Assembly: GCF_900230195.1 (NCBI RefSeq)
Contig: NZ_OCNE01000026.1
Location: forward strand, 1 to 64,000
From: Streptomyces zhaozhouensis
Lineage (GTDB): Bacteria > Actinomycetota > Actinomycetes > Streptomycetales > Streptomycetaceae
Length of the DNA: 64,000 nucleotides
Direction of reading: 5' to 3'
Shown here: one piece after another, positions 7,194-15,607 of the stretch
Layout of the letters: each line of letters starts with the position of its first letter
Numbering within the stretch: position 1 is the stretch's first letter
Position numbers and translations under genes: made by a program
Notes under the pieces: generated by a model
The model's database searches: none
What the model saw: only the letters and a program-made list of their open reading frames with translations
Told to the model about the DNA's origin: nothing

Positions 7194-8156
7194 TCAGCGG
7201 CGGCGGCGGTGGACCGCCAGCGCGGCCGCCGCTCCGCCCACCAGGGCGCCGGCGCCCGCGGCGGCGGGAACGCCGATCTTCACGGCCTTCCGGCCCGTGC
7301 GGTAGTCGCGCAGCCGCCAGCCCATCTCCCGGGCGTGCGCGCGCAGTTGGCTGTCCGGGTTGACCGCGTAGGGGTGGCCGACCAGGGAGAGCAGCGGTAT
7401 GTCGTTGGCCGAGTCGCTGTAGGCGGCGCAGCGGGAGAGGTCGAGGTCCTCGGCCTCGGCGAGCGCCCGCACGGCCAGCGCCTTGGCCGGGCCGTGCAGC
7501 GGCTCGCCGACCAGGCGGCCGGTGTAGACCCCGCCGACCGACTCGGCGACCGTGCCCAGCGCCCCGGTCAGCCCGAGCCGGCGGGCGACGATGGTCGCGG
7601 TCTCGATCGGCGCCGCCGTCACCAGCCAGACCCGCTGGCCCGCGTCGAGGTGGGCCTGGGCCAGGGCGCGGGTGCCGGGCCAGATGCGGTGGGCCATGTA
7701 CTCGTCGTAGATCTCCTCGCCGATGGTCGTCAGCTCGGAGACCCGGTGGCCCCGGACGATGGAGAGCGCGCTGTCGCGGGCGTCGGCCATGTGCCCCGCG
7801 TGCTCGGCGCCGGCCAGCCGGAAGTAGGTCTGCTGCCAGGCGAAGCGCAGCAGCTCCCGCTTGGTGACGAACTTCCGCTTGTAGAGGCCCCGGCCGAGAT
7901 GGAAGATCGCGGCGCCCTGCATCACCGTGTTGTCCAGGTCGAAGAACGCGGCGGCCTTCGGGTCGCCCGGGGTCGGGAACTCCGGCGCGTCCTCGCCCTG
8001 GTGCGCCGGGGCGTGCGCGGCCTGGCGCGCGGCCTCGGCCGCCGCCTCCCCCGCCACCACACTGCGCTCCGTGGCCGCGCGGCGACGCGCGGCGAACCAG
8101 CCGCGCGGGCGGCCGGCCCACGAGGCGGACAGCTCGGTGAGGGGTCGCCTGGCCAT
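7194..8156 (-). CDS. HAD-IB family hydrolase
   Basis: 320 residues. HAD motif I is FFDLDNTVMQ (71-80) with nucleophile D73 and acid D75. Motif II (VWLVTAAP) and motif III (SRCAAYSDSANDIPLL) follow, giving a phosphoserine-phosphatase-like subfamily IB hydrolase. The N-terminal 65 residues are a charged extension, and a C-terminal hydrophobic helix followed by HRRRR suggests membrane anchoring. The likely substrate is a small phosphate monoester or lysophosphatidate, which is not determinable here. An ATG at 8168 precedes the chosen ATG at 8156, but only the latter has a good ribosome-binding site (CTCGGGGGC). It is divergent from the glutaredoxin-like gene. Confidence 0.87.
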   Translation of the reverse strand: MARRPLTELSASWAGRPRGWFAARRRAATERSVVAGEAAAEAARQAAHAPAHQGEDAPEFPTPGDPKAAAFFDLDNTVMQGAAIFHLGRGLYKRKFVTKRELLRFAWQQTYFRLAGAEHAGHMADARDSALSIVRGHRVSELTTIGEEIYDEYMAHRIWPGTRALAQAHLDAGQRVWLVTAAPIETATIVARRLGLTGALGTVAESVGGVYTGRLVGEPLHGPAKALAVRALAEAEDLDLSRCAAYSDSANDIPLLSLVGHPYAVNPDSQLRAHAREMGWRLRDYRTGRKAVKIGVPAAAGAGALVGGAAAALAVHRRRR

Positions 8157-8252
8157 GCCCCCGAGCATAGCGATGCGCCGTGGACCGGCGGATGGCGCCG
8201 GTATGGCGACGAGGGGGAGTCAGGGTGGCCGTGCGACGGCAGAATGGGCGCC

Positions 8253-8531
8253 ATGAACCCGTTGCGCCGCGCCTCACGGAAGACGCCTCCCACCGAGCGG
8301 TTGGTCACGTTGATCGGTCGGCCCGGCTGTCACCTCTGTGACGACGCGCGACGGGTGGTGAGCGAGGTCTGCGGGGACCTGGGGGCACGGTGGGAGGAGA
8401 AGGACATCGAACGCGACGCGGAGTTGCACCGCATGTACTGGGAGCAGATCCCGGTCGTGCTGGTCGACGGCGAGCAGCACACCTTCTGGCGGGTGGACGA
8501 GGGGCGGCTCCGTCGCGCTTTGGGGGCTTGA
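8253..8531 (+). CDS. glutaredoxin-like (DUF836) thiol protein
   Basis: 92 residues, small thioredoxin fold. VTLIGRPGCHLCDDAR carries a CxxC active site, and IPVVLVDGEQ provides the cis-Pro. This family (DUF836/glutaredoxin-like) is found next to rex in Streptomyces and probably takes part in thiol-disulfide exchange. Two in-frame ATGs (8244 and 8253) are possible, and neither has a good ribosome-binding site. It lies 230 bp upstream of rex on the same strand, separated by a weak terminator and the Rex operator. Confidence 0.82.
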   Translation: MNPLRRASRKTPPTERLVTLIGRPGCHLCDDARRVVSEVCGDLGARWEEKDIERDAELHRMYWEQIPVVLVDGEQHTFWRVDEGRLRRALGA

Positions 8532-8564
8532 CCCGGTTTGGATTAGCATTCGGGGTCGATTTTT
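8530..8564 (+). terminator. weak terminator after the glutaredoxin-like gene
   Basis: GACCC (8530-8534) pairs with GGGTC (8553-8557), followed by ATTTTT. The stem is short but the T-run is unusual for this GC content. Confidence 0.45.
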
Positions 8565-8656
8565 CCCCCGCGGTGCGTATAGGTGAGGAGTGTGGCTGGG
8601 TGTCCGCGTTGGTGCATGTGGCACCGGTCACTTTGCCCGGACAAAACGGACACAAT

Positions 8657-8678
8657 CTTTGTGCACGCGTTCACAAAG
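8657..8678. promoter_or_regulatory. Rex operator (ROP)
   Basis: A 22-bp palindrome with one mismatched pair, core TTGTGCACGCGTTCACAA (8659-8676). This fits the Rex operator consensus TTGTGAA-N4-TTCACAA. It lies 84 bp before the rex start and overlaps the -35 hexamer TTGTGC (8659-8664) of a promoter whose -10 is TAGCCT (8682-8687, 17-bp spacing). Rex bound here would block the promoter when NADH/NAD+ is low. Confidence 0.9.
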
Positions 8679-8687
8679 GCATAGCCT
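8659..8687 (+). promoter_or_regulatory. rex-hemACD promoter
   Basis: TTGTGC, 17 bp, TAGCCT. The -35 box is inside the Rex operator, so repression by occlusion is the natural reading. The transcript would begin near 8694, giving a leader of about 65 nt. Confidence 0.6.
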
Positions 8688-8761
8688 GGGCGCGGTTGAG
8701 CGGTTGTGGCGGATGCGTCGCAGGAAGCCGCCTTCCGGATGGCCCGACCGGCAGGAGCACC

Positions 8762-9532
8762 GTGGCAACTGGCCGAAATCACCGACCGGCGACCCGAAGC
8801 CGGGGAATCCCCGAGGCGACCGTCGCCAGGCTTCCGCTGTACCTGCGGGCGTTGACGGCGCTCTCCGAGCGCTCGGTGCCCACGGTCTCCTCGGAGGAGC
8901 TGGCGAGCGCCGCCGGCGTCAACTCGGCCAAGCTCCGCAAGGACTTCTCCTACCTGGGCAGTTACGGCACCAGGGGCGTCGGCTACGACGTCGAGTACCT
9001 GGTCTACCAGATCTCGCGTGAGCTCGGTCTCACCCAGGACTGGCCCGTGGTGATCGTCGGTATCGGTAACCTCGGCGCCGCGCTGGCCAACTACGGCGGC
9101 TTCGCCTCCCGGGGCTTCCGGGTCGCCGCGCTGATCGACGCCGACCCGGCGCTCTCCGGCCGGCAGGTGGCCGGCATCGAGGTGCGCCACGTCGACGAGT
9201 TGGAGTCGATCATCGACACCAACGGCGTCTCCATCGGCGTGATCACCACCCCGGGCGGCGCCGCCCAGCAGGTGTGCGACCGGCTGGTCGCTGCCGGCGT
9301 CACCTCGATCCTCAACTTCGCGCCGACCGTGCTCTCCGTGCCGGACGGCGTCGACGTGCGCAAGGTCGACCTCTCCATCGAGCTCCAGATCCTCGCCTTC
9401 CACGAGCAGCGCAAGGCCGCCGAGGCCCTCGCCCAGGAGGTGCCGGAGCCGCTGGCGGCCGAGGCCGCCCCCGCGGGGTCCGGCAGGGACCAGGGCCCCG
9501 ACGGCGACATCCCGGCGGTGATGCCGGCATGA
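8762..9532 (+). CDS. rex: redox-sensing transcriptional repressor Rex
   Basis: 256 residues. The N-terminal winged helix (about 15-80) contains VSSEELASAAGVNSAKLRKD and SYGTRGVGYDVEYL. The C-terminal Rossmann domain has VGIGNLGAALANY (99-111) for NADH binding, and the last helix FHEQRKAAEAL is the domain-swap region. Rex binds DNA when NADH is low and releases it when NADH rises, controlling respiratory genes. Start GTG 8762 has GGCAGGAGC upstream. Its operator is at 8657-8678, so it represses itself and the overlapping hemA, hemC and hemD genes. The C-terminal tail beyond residue about 230 is variable. Confidence 0.97.
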   Translation: MATGRNHRPATRSRGIPEATVARLPLYLRALTALSERSVPTVSSEELASAAGVNSAKLRKDFSYLGSYGTRGVGYDVEYLVYQISRELGLTQDWPVVIVGIGNLGAALANYGGFASRGFRVAALIDADPALSGRQVAGIEVRHVDELESIIDTNGVSIGVITTPGGAAQQVCDRLVAAGVTSILNFAPTVLSVPDGVDVRKVDLSIELQILAFHEQRKAAEALAQEVPEPLAAEAAPAGSGRDQGPDGDIPAVMPA

Positions 9533-10857
9533 CGCTGTTGGTCGTCGGGCTCAGCCATCGCAGCGCCCCCGTCAGCCTGCTGGAGCGCGCGGCGCTGCCG
9601 GCCGGCGCGGGCGGCGCGCTGCTGCGTGACCTGGTGGACGGCACCGCCGCCGAGGGCGCGCTGCTGGCCACCTGCAACCGGATCGAGCTCTACGCCGAGG
9701 TCGACCGCTACCACCCGGGCGTCGACGGGCTGACCGAGCTCCTCGCCGCGCACTGCGGCGTGCCGGCCCACGAGCTGCGGCCCCATCTCTACGTGCACTA
9801 CGAGGACCGCGCGGTGCGGCACCTGATGAACGTCGCCTGCGGCCTGGACTCGATGGTGATCGGCGAGGGGCAGATCCTCGGCCAGATCAAGGCGGCGCTG
9901 GCGCTGGCCCAGGACGAGCACACGGCGGGCCGGCTGCTCAACGAGCTGTTCCAGCAGGCGCTGCGGGTCGGCAAGCGGGCGCACAGCGAGACGGGCATCG
10001 ACGGCGCCGGCCAGTCGCTGGTCACCTTCGGTCTCGAACAGCTGGCGACCGAGGACACCGTGCCCGGTTGGGCGGCCGGCCGGCGGGCGCTGGTGATCGG
10101 CGCGGGATCGATGTCCTCGCTGGCCGCCACCACGCTGGCGCGCGCCGGCGTGGCCGAACTGGTGATCGCCAACCGGACCTTGGAGCGTGCCGACCGACTG
10201 GCCGGCGCGTTGGCGCGCGACGAGGGAGTGAAGGCGCGCGCCGTCCCGATCAACGCGATCTCCGTCGCCGCCGAGCTGGCCGTCGCCGACCTGGTGGTGT
10301 CCTGCACGGGCGCCACCGGACTGGTCCTGACGGCGGACGCGGTGGCGCACGCCCTGCGCGAGCGCGACCGCACGCTCGACCTGCTCGACCTGGCCATGCC
10401 GCGCGACATCGACGCCGCGATCCACCGGCTCGCCGGCGCGCGGCTGGTGGACATCGAGTCGCTCGCCGCCGCCTCGGCCGACGCCCCGATGGCCGCCGAC
10501 GTGGACGCGGTGCGGGCGATCGTCGACGAGGAGGTCGCCGCCTTCTCCGCCGCCCGCAGGGCCGCCTACATCACCCCCACCGTGGTCGCGCTGCGCGAGA
10601 TGGCGTCGGACGTGGTGGCCGCCGAGCTGACCCGGCTGAACGGTCGGGTGCCGGACCTGGACGACAAGCAGCGCGCCGAGATCACCAGGACGGTGCGCCG
10701 CGTGGTGGACAAGCTGCTGCACGCGCCGACGGTGCGGGTCAAGGAACTGGCCGGCGAGCCGGGCGGCGACCACTACGCGACCGCGCTGCGCCAGCTCTTC
10801 GACCTCGACCCGCGGGCGGCCGTCGCCGTTCGCAACCCTGAACAGGAGCGGTCATGA
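9529..10857 (+). CDS. hemA: glutamyl-tRNA reductase
   Basis: 442 residues. It reduces glutamyl-tRNA(Glu) to glutamate-1-semialdehyde with NADPH, the first committed step of C5 tetrapyrrole synthesis. The active-site Cys is C49 in LLATCNRIELY. The substrate domain continues with CGLDSMVIGEGQILGQIK, the NADPH domain has VIGAGSMSSLAA, and the C-terminal dimerization helices end at about 420. ATG 9529 overlaps the rex stop (ATGA), so it is translationally coupled to rex. Product passes to HemL, whose gene is at 24809. Confidence 0.97.
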   Translation: MTLLVVGLSHRSAPVSLLERAALPAGAGGALLRDLVDGTAAEGALLATCNRIELYAEVDRYHPGVDGLTELLAAHCGVPAHELRPHLYVHYEDRAVRHLMNVACGLDSMVIGEGQILGQIKAALALAQDEHTAGRLLNELFQQALRVGKRAHSETGIDGAGQSLVTFGLEQLATEDTVPGWAAGRRALVIGAGSMSSLAATTLARAGVAELVIANRTLERADRLAGALARDEGVKARAVPINAISVAAELAVADLVVSCTGATGLVLTADAVAHALRERDRTLDLLDLAMPRDIDAAIHRLAGARLVDIESLAAASADAPMAADVDAVRAIVDEEVAAFSAARRAAYITPTVVALREMASDVVAAELTRLNGRVPDLDDKQRAEITRTVRRVVDKLLHAPTVRVKELAGEPGGDHYATALRQLFDLDPRAAVAVRNPEQERS

Positions 10858-11825
10858 ATGCCCTGCGGCTCGGAACCCGGCGGAGCCAGTTGGCGATGGC
10901 GCAGTCACGCGGCGTCGCCGACGAGGTGACCCGGCTGACCGGGCGGCCCGTCGAGCTGGTGGAGATCACCACCTACGGGGACGTCTCCAGGGAGAGCCTG
11001 GTGAGCATCGGCGGCACCGGTGTGTTCGTCTCGGCGCTGCGCGACGCGCTGCTCGCCGGGGAGATCGACTTCGCCGTGCACTCGCTGAAGGACCTGCCGA
11101 CATCGCAGCCCGTGGAGCTGGCGCTCGCCGCCGTCCCGCCGCGAGCCGACCCGAGGGACGCGCTGGTCGCCCGCGACGGGCTCGGCTTCGAGACGCTGGC
11201 GATGGCCGGCCGAGCCTCGGGACCGGCCAGGATCGGCTCGGGCTCGCCTCGGCGGATCTCCCAACTCAACGCCTGGGCCCGCTCGTTGGGCCGAGAGATC
11301 GAGATGGTGCCGATCCGGGGGAACGTCGACACCCGCATCGGGTTCGTGCGCTCCGGCGAGCTGGACGCGGTCGTGCTGGCCGCGGCCGGGCTCCGCCGGC
11401 TCGGACGCGGCGCCGAGATCACCGACTTCCTGGCTCCCGACACCGTTCTCCCCGCCCCAGGGCAGGGAGCGCTGGCGGTCGAGTGCGCGGCGTCCCGCCC
11501 GGAGCTGGTCACCCAACTCGCCCGGCTCGACGATCCCCACACCCGGATCGCCGTCGCCGCCGAGCGCACCCTGCTCGCCGATCTTGAGGCCGGTTGCAGC
11601 GCCCCCGTGGGGGCCTTCGCCGATCTGCTGCGCGACGGGCAGACCTTCACCGAACTGCGCCTGCGCGGCGTCGTCGGCACCACCGACGGCGCCCAGCTGG
11701 TGCAGCTGTCCACCACCGGTCCCCTGCCGGGGTCCGTCGACGAGGCGGTGGCCATGGGCCGCCAGCTCGCCGACGAGATGCTGGCCAAGGGCGCGGCCGG
11801 TCTGATGGGGGAGCGAGCACTGTGA
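10854..11825 (+). CDS. hemC: hydroxymethylbilane synthase (porphobilinogen deaminase)
   Basis: 323 residues. It polymerises four porphobilinogens to hydroxymethylbilane on a covalent dipyrromethane cofactor. The cofactor-bearing Cys is C248 in DLEAGCSAPVGAFA, and the catalytic Asp is D80 in HSLKDLPT. The substrate-binding Arg/Lys cluster includes SGSPRRISQL (128-137). ATG 10854 overlaps the hemA stop by 4 bp and has AGGAGCGG upstream. Third gene of the Rex-controlled operon. Confidence 0.97.
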   Translation: MNALRLGTRRSQLAMAQSRGVADEVTRLTGRPVELVEITTYGDVSRESLVSIGGTGVFVSALRDALLAGEIDFAVHSLKDLPTSQPVELALAAVPPRADPRDALVARDGLGFETLAMAGRASGPARIGSGSPRRISQLNAWARSLGREIEMVPIRGNVDTRIGFVRSGELDAVVLAAAGLRRLGRGAEITDFLAPDTVLPAPGQGALAVECAASRPELVTQLARLDDPHTRIAVAAERTLLADLEAGCSAPVGAFADLLRDGQTFTELRLRGVVGTTDGAQLVQLSTTGPLPGSVDEAVAMGRQLADEMLAKGAAGLMGERAL

Positions 11826-13483
11826 ACCCCACCGCAGCGCGCCTCGCGCGCGCCGAACCGACCACGGGCGCCCTGGGACACGTCACCTTCCTCGGTGCGG
11901 GACCCGGGGACCCGGGTCTGTTGACCCTGCGCGCGGTCGAGGCCCTGGCGCAGGCCGATGTACTGGTCGCCGACCCGGCCGCCTACGAGGTGGTGCGCGG
12001 CCACGTCGATCCGGGCACGGACACACCGCTGCAGGGCATGGCTGAGGGTGACCCCCCGGTCTGCGCGGGTGACGATGCCGCAGATCTTGTCATGCGGGCC
12101 GCGAGCGCCGGCAAGCGGGTCGTCCGTGCCGTGGTCGGCGACCCGGGCATGGACACCGACGCGGCCGGCGACATGCTGGCGCTGGCCGACGCCGGGATCA
12201 CCTTCGAGGTGGTGCCCGGCGTGGCGCGCGCCGTGGGCGTGGCCGCGTACGCCGGGGTTCCGCTGCGCGACGCCGAGGGCGGCGACGTCCGCTTCGTCGA
12301 CGCGCGTACCGCAGACGAGCGCTGTTGGAGCGAGATCGGCGGCAGCGACGCGACGCTGGTGCTGAGCTGCGCGCTGGAGACGATCGGCGCGACGGCGTCG
12401 CGGCTGGTGGCCTCCGGCCGCAAGCCGGACACCCCGTTGACGGTGACCGTGGCGGGCACCACCACCAGGCAGCGCACCTGGACGGCGACGCTCGGCACCG
12501 TGGAGCGGACCCTGAAGTCCGCCAAGGTGCTGCCGGCGGCCGGAGCCGAGCGCCCGGTCATAGCCGTGGTCGGCGAGCGCGGCGCGACGGCCCGGCGCGA
12601 CCGGCTGGCGTGGTTCGAGTCCAAGCCGCTCTTCGGCTGGAACGTGCTGGTGCCGCGCACCAAGGAGCAGGCGGCCTCGCTCTCCGACCAGTTGCGGTCC
12701 TACGGCGCGGTGCCCAGCGAGGTGCCCACGATCGCCGTGGAGCCGCCGCGCACCCCGCAGCAGATGGACCGGGCGGTCAAGGGCCTGGTCACCGGGCGGT
12801 ACGAGTGGATCGCCTTCACCTCGGTCAACGCGGTGCGGGCGATCAGGGAGAAGTTCGAGGAGTACGGGCTCGACGCGCGGGCGTTCGCGGGGATAAAGGT
12901 CGCGGCCGTCGGCGAGCAGACCGCGAGGTCGCTGGTCGAGTTCGGCGTCCGCCCGGACCTGGTGCCCAGCGGCGAGCAGTCGGCGGCCGGGCTGTTGGAG
13001 GACTGGCCGCCGTACGACCCGGTCTTCGACCCGATCGACCGGATCTTCCTGCCGCGCGCCGACATCGCGACCGAGACGCTGGTCGCGGGGCTGGTGGAGA
13101 TGGGCTGGGAGGTCGACGACGTGACCGCCTACCGCACGGTGCGCGCCTCGCCGCCGCCGGCCGAGACGCGGGAGGCGATCAAGGGCGGCGGGTTCGACGC
13201 GGTGCTCTTCACCTCCTCCAGCACGGTGCGCAACCTGGTCGGCATCGCCGGCAAGCCGCACAACGTGACGGTGATCGCCTGTATCGGCCCGGCGACGGCG
13301 CGGACCGCGCAGGAGCACGGGCTGCGGGTCGACGTGCTGGCGCCGGAGCCGTCGGTGCACCAACTGGCGGAGGCGCTGGCCGACTTCGGCGCGGCGCGGC
13401 GGGACGCGGCGGCGCGCGCCGGCGAGGCGCTGAAGCGACCGAGCGAGAAGCGCCCGCAGCGGCGGCGCGCGCGGACGACATAG
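11822..13483 (+). CDS. hemD: HemD: uroporphyrinogen-III synthase with N-terminal SUMT-like domain
   Basis: 553 residues. The N-terminal half (about 20-255) resembles CobA/SUMT: VTFLGAGPGDPGLLTLRAVE and VVPGV are present. However, the expected GDPFVFGRGGEE block reads VVGDPGMDTDAAGDMLALAD, so the methyltransferase active site looks degenerate. The C-terminal half (about 275-530) is a uroporphyrinogen-III synthase (NVLVPRTKEQAASLSDQL, then the end FTSSSTVRNLVG), which closes hydroxymethylbilane to uroporphyrinogen III. GTG 11822 overlaps the hemC stop. The UROS activity is confident. Methylation toward siroheme or B12 is doubtful. Confidence 0.93.
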   Translation: MNPTAARLARAEPTTGALGHVTFLGAGPGDPGLLTLRAVEALAQADVLVADPAAYEVVRGHVDPGTDTPLQGMAEGDPPVCAGDDAADLVMRAASAGKRVVRAVVGDPGMDTDAAGDMLALADAGITFEVVPGVARAVGVAAYAGVPLRDAEGGDVRFVDARTADERCWSEIGGSDATLVLSCALETIGATASRLVASGRKPDTPLTVTVAGTTTRQRTWTATLGTVERTLKSAKVLPAAGAERPVIAVVGERGATARRDRLAWFESKPLFGWNVLVPRTKEQAASLSDQLRSYGAVPSEVPTIAVEPPRTPQQMDRAVKGLVTGRYEWIAFTSVNAVRAIREKFEEYGLDARAFAGIKVAAVGEQTARSLVEFGVRPDLVPSGEQSAAGLLEDWPPYDPVFDPIDRIFLPRADIATETLVAGLVEMGWEVDDVTAYRTVRASPPPAETREAIKGGGFDAVLFTSSSTVRNLVGIAGKPHNVTVIACIGPATARTAQEHGLRVDVLAPEPSVHQLAEALADFGAARRDAAARAGEALKRPSEKRPQRRRARTT

Positions 13484-13554
13484 GGCGCGTGCGCGGGGCG
13501 TGCGCGCCGGCTTGGACGGCCGCTCCGACGGCTGTCGGCGCGGGGTGCTTGGAT

Positions 13555-13593
13555 GGAACGGCGTGGGGCGGACGGCTCGCCCCGCGCCGTTCC
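13555..13593 (+). terminator. strong hairpin between hemD and hemB
   Basis: GGAACGGCGTGGGGCG (13555-13570) pairs with CGCCCCGCGCCGTTCC (13578-13593) over 16 bp with one wobble, loop GACGGCT. It lies in the 194-bp gap after hemD and 84 bp before hemB. It probably ends or attenuates the rex-hemACD transcript, so hemB may have separate expression. Confidence 0.7.
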
Positions 13594-13677
13594 GCGTCCC
13601 GGCGGTGGTGAGCCGGGCGACGGGAGTCCTGGAAGGGCCCGTGGGCAACCCGTGGGCGAGGTGAGCAACGGAGATCG

Positions 13678-14712
13678 GTGGTCGCGTTGAGTGGAGTGGA
13701 CGCGGAGTTCAGCGGTGCGTCGGGGACCTTCCCCACGGTGCGGCCGAGGCGGCTGCGGACCACGCCGGCGATGCGCCGGATGGTGGCCGAGCACCGGACG
13801 CATCCGGCCGACCTGATCCTGCCGGCCTTCGTCAGGGAGGGCGTCGACGCCCCGGTGCCGATCTCCTCGATGCCGGGTGTGGTGCAGCACTCGCTGGACT
13901 CGCTGCGGGCCGCCGCCGTGGAGGCGGTCGAGGCCGGCGTCAGCGGGCTGATGCTCTTCGGCGTGCCGGAGGACGAGAAGAAGGACGCGGTCGGCACCCC
14001 GGGCACCGACCCGGACGGCATCCTCCAGGTGGCGCTGCGCGCGGTGCGGGCCGAGGTGGGCGACGAGCTGGTGCTGATGGCCGACACCTGTCTGGACGAG
14101 GTGACCGACCACGGCCACTGCGGGGTCCTGGACTCCGAGGGGCGGGTGGACAACGACGCGACGCTGGCCAGGTACGGCGAGATGGCCGTGGTGCAGGCGG
14201 AGGCCGGCGCCCGGGTGCTGGGGCCGAGCGGGATGATGGACGGCCAGATCGGCGTGATCCGGCGGGCGTTGGACGCGGCCGGGCATCAGGACGTGGCGCT
14301 GCTGGCCTACACGGCGAAGTACACCTCGGCGTTCTACGGCCCGTTCCGCGAGGCGGTGAACTCCTCGCTCCGCGGCGACCGCTCGACCTACCAGCAGGAC
14401 CCGCCGAACGCGCGGGAGGCGCTGCGGGAGCTGGCGCTGGATCTGGCGGAGGGCGCGGACATGGTGATGGTCAAGCCGGGGCTGCCCTATCTCGACGTGC
14501 TGCGGACGATCGCGGACCGGGTGACGGTGCCGGTCGCCGCGTACCAGATCTCCGGCGAGTACGCGATGGTGGAGGTGGCGGCGGAGCGCGGGCTGCTGGA
14601 CCGGGAGCGGGCGATCGACGAGACGCTGACGGCGTTCAAGCGGGCCGGCGCGGATCTGGTGCTGACGTACTGGGCGACGGAGTTCGCCCGCCGGTCGCGC
14701 GAACGTCTCTGA
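13678..14712 (+). CDS. hemB: delta-aminolevulinic acid dehydratase (porphobilinogen synthase)
   Basis: 344 residues. It condenses two 5-aminolevulinates into porphobilinogen. Schiff-base lysines are K214 (YTAKYTSAFYGPF) and K266 (DMVMVKPGLPYLD). The metal site reads DTCLDEVTDHGHCG with C138, D140 and C148: the middle Cys of the classical zinc triad (C-x-C-x7-C) is replaced by Asp. Start GTG 13678 has GGAGATC upstream, with alternatives (TTG 13687, GTG 13696) close by. It is 194 bp downstream of hemD beyond a strong hairpin, so it may be partly uncoupled from Rex control. Confidence 0.95.
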   Translation: MVALSGVDAEFSGASGTFPTVRPRRLRTTPAMRRMVAEHRTHPADLILPAFVREGVDAPVPISSMPGVVQHSLDSLRAAAVEAVEAGVSGLMLFGVPEDEKKDAVGTPGTDPDGILQVALRAVRAEVGDELVLMADTCLDEVTDHGHCGVLDSEGRVDNDATLARYGEMAVVQAEAGARVLGPSGMMDGQIGVIRRALDAAGHQDVALLAYTAKYTSAFYGPFREAVNSSLRGDRSTYQQDPPNAREALRELALDLAEGADMVMVKPGLPYLDVLRTIADRVTVPVAAYQISGEYAMVEVAAERGLLDRERAIDETLTAFKRAGADLVLTYWATEFARRSRERL

Positions 14713-14800
14713 GGGGCGGTCTCCGTTCGGGGGTCCGGATGGGGATGATGGGGTGGATCGTTCCGGCATGACTCGTTCCGCGCGTACCTGGGAGGCTTCC

Positions 14801-15607
14801 GTGTCATCCACCACCGCATCCACCTCGCTCGCCGTCGTCACCGGCGCCAGCAGCGGCATCGGCGCGGCCACGGCGCGGCGGCTGGCCGCCGAGGGATACG
14901 AGGTGGTGCTGACCGCCCGGCGGGAGGAGCGTGTCGAGGCGCTGGCCGAGGAGCTGCGGGCGGCGGGCCACGCCGCGTGGGCGCGGCGGCTGGACGTCAC
15001 GGACCGGGCGGACGTGGACGCGTTCGCCGCCTCCCTCGACCGCTGCGACGTGCTGGTCAACAACGCGGGCGGCGCCGTCGGCCTGGAGCCGGTGGCGGAG
15101 GCCGACCCGGCCGACTGGCGCGCCATGTACGAGGTCAACGTGCTGGGTGTGCTGCATCTGACGCAGGCGCTGCTGCCGCGGCTGGTCGCCTCGGGGGCGG
15201 GCACGGTGCTGGTGGTCAGCTCCACGGCGGGGCACGGCACCTACGAGGGCGGGGGCGGCTACGTGGCGGCCAAGCACGGCGCCCATGTGCTGGCCCAGAC
15301 GCTGCGGCTGGAGATCGTGGACCGGCCGGTGCGGGTGATCGAGATCGCGCCGGGGATGGTCAGGACGGAGGAGTTCTCGCTGACCAGGTTCCGTGGTGAC
15401 GCGGAGCGGGCGGCGCAGGTGTACGAGGGGGTGGCGGAGCCGCTGACGGCGGAGGACGTCGCGGACACCGTCGCGTGGGCGGTGACCAGGCCGCCGCACG
15501 TCAACGTCGACCTGCTGGTGCTGCGCCCGCGCGCCCAGGCGTCCAACAGCAAGGTGCACCGGGGACCGGTCCGGACGGACGCGCCCGGTGAGGCTCGGGG
15601 GCGGTGA
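14801..15607 (+). CDS. short-chain dehydrogenase/reductase (SDR)
   Basis: 268 residues, classical SDR. The cofactor motif is VTGASSGIGAA, R at the end of beta-2 (LTARRE) favours NADP(H), and NNAG and the catalytic triad follow in SSTAGHGTYEGGGGYVAAKHG (Ser, Tyr, Lys). The family oxidises or reduces small alcohols or ketones. The closest described group is the NADP-dependent serine/3-hydroxy acid dehydrogenase type (YdfG-like). GTG 14801 has GGGAGG five bases upstream and is preferred over an ATG at 14768. The stop overlaps the start of the next hydrolase gene, suggesting a two-gene operon. Confidence 0.88.
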   Translation: MSSTTASTSLAVVTGASSGIGAATARRLAAEGYEVVLTARREERVEALAEELRAAGHAAWARRLDVTDRADVDAFAASLDRCDVLVNNAGGAVGLEPVAEADPADWRAMYEVNVLGVLHLTQALLPRLVASGAGTVLVVSSTAGHGTYEGGGGYVAAKHGAHVLAQTLRLEIVDRPVRVIEIAPGMVRTEEFSLTRFRGDAERAAQVYEGVAEPLTAEDVADTVAWAVTRPPHVNVDLLVLRPRAQASNSKVHRGPVRTDAPGEARGR

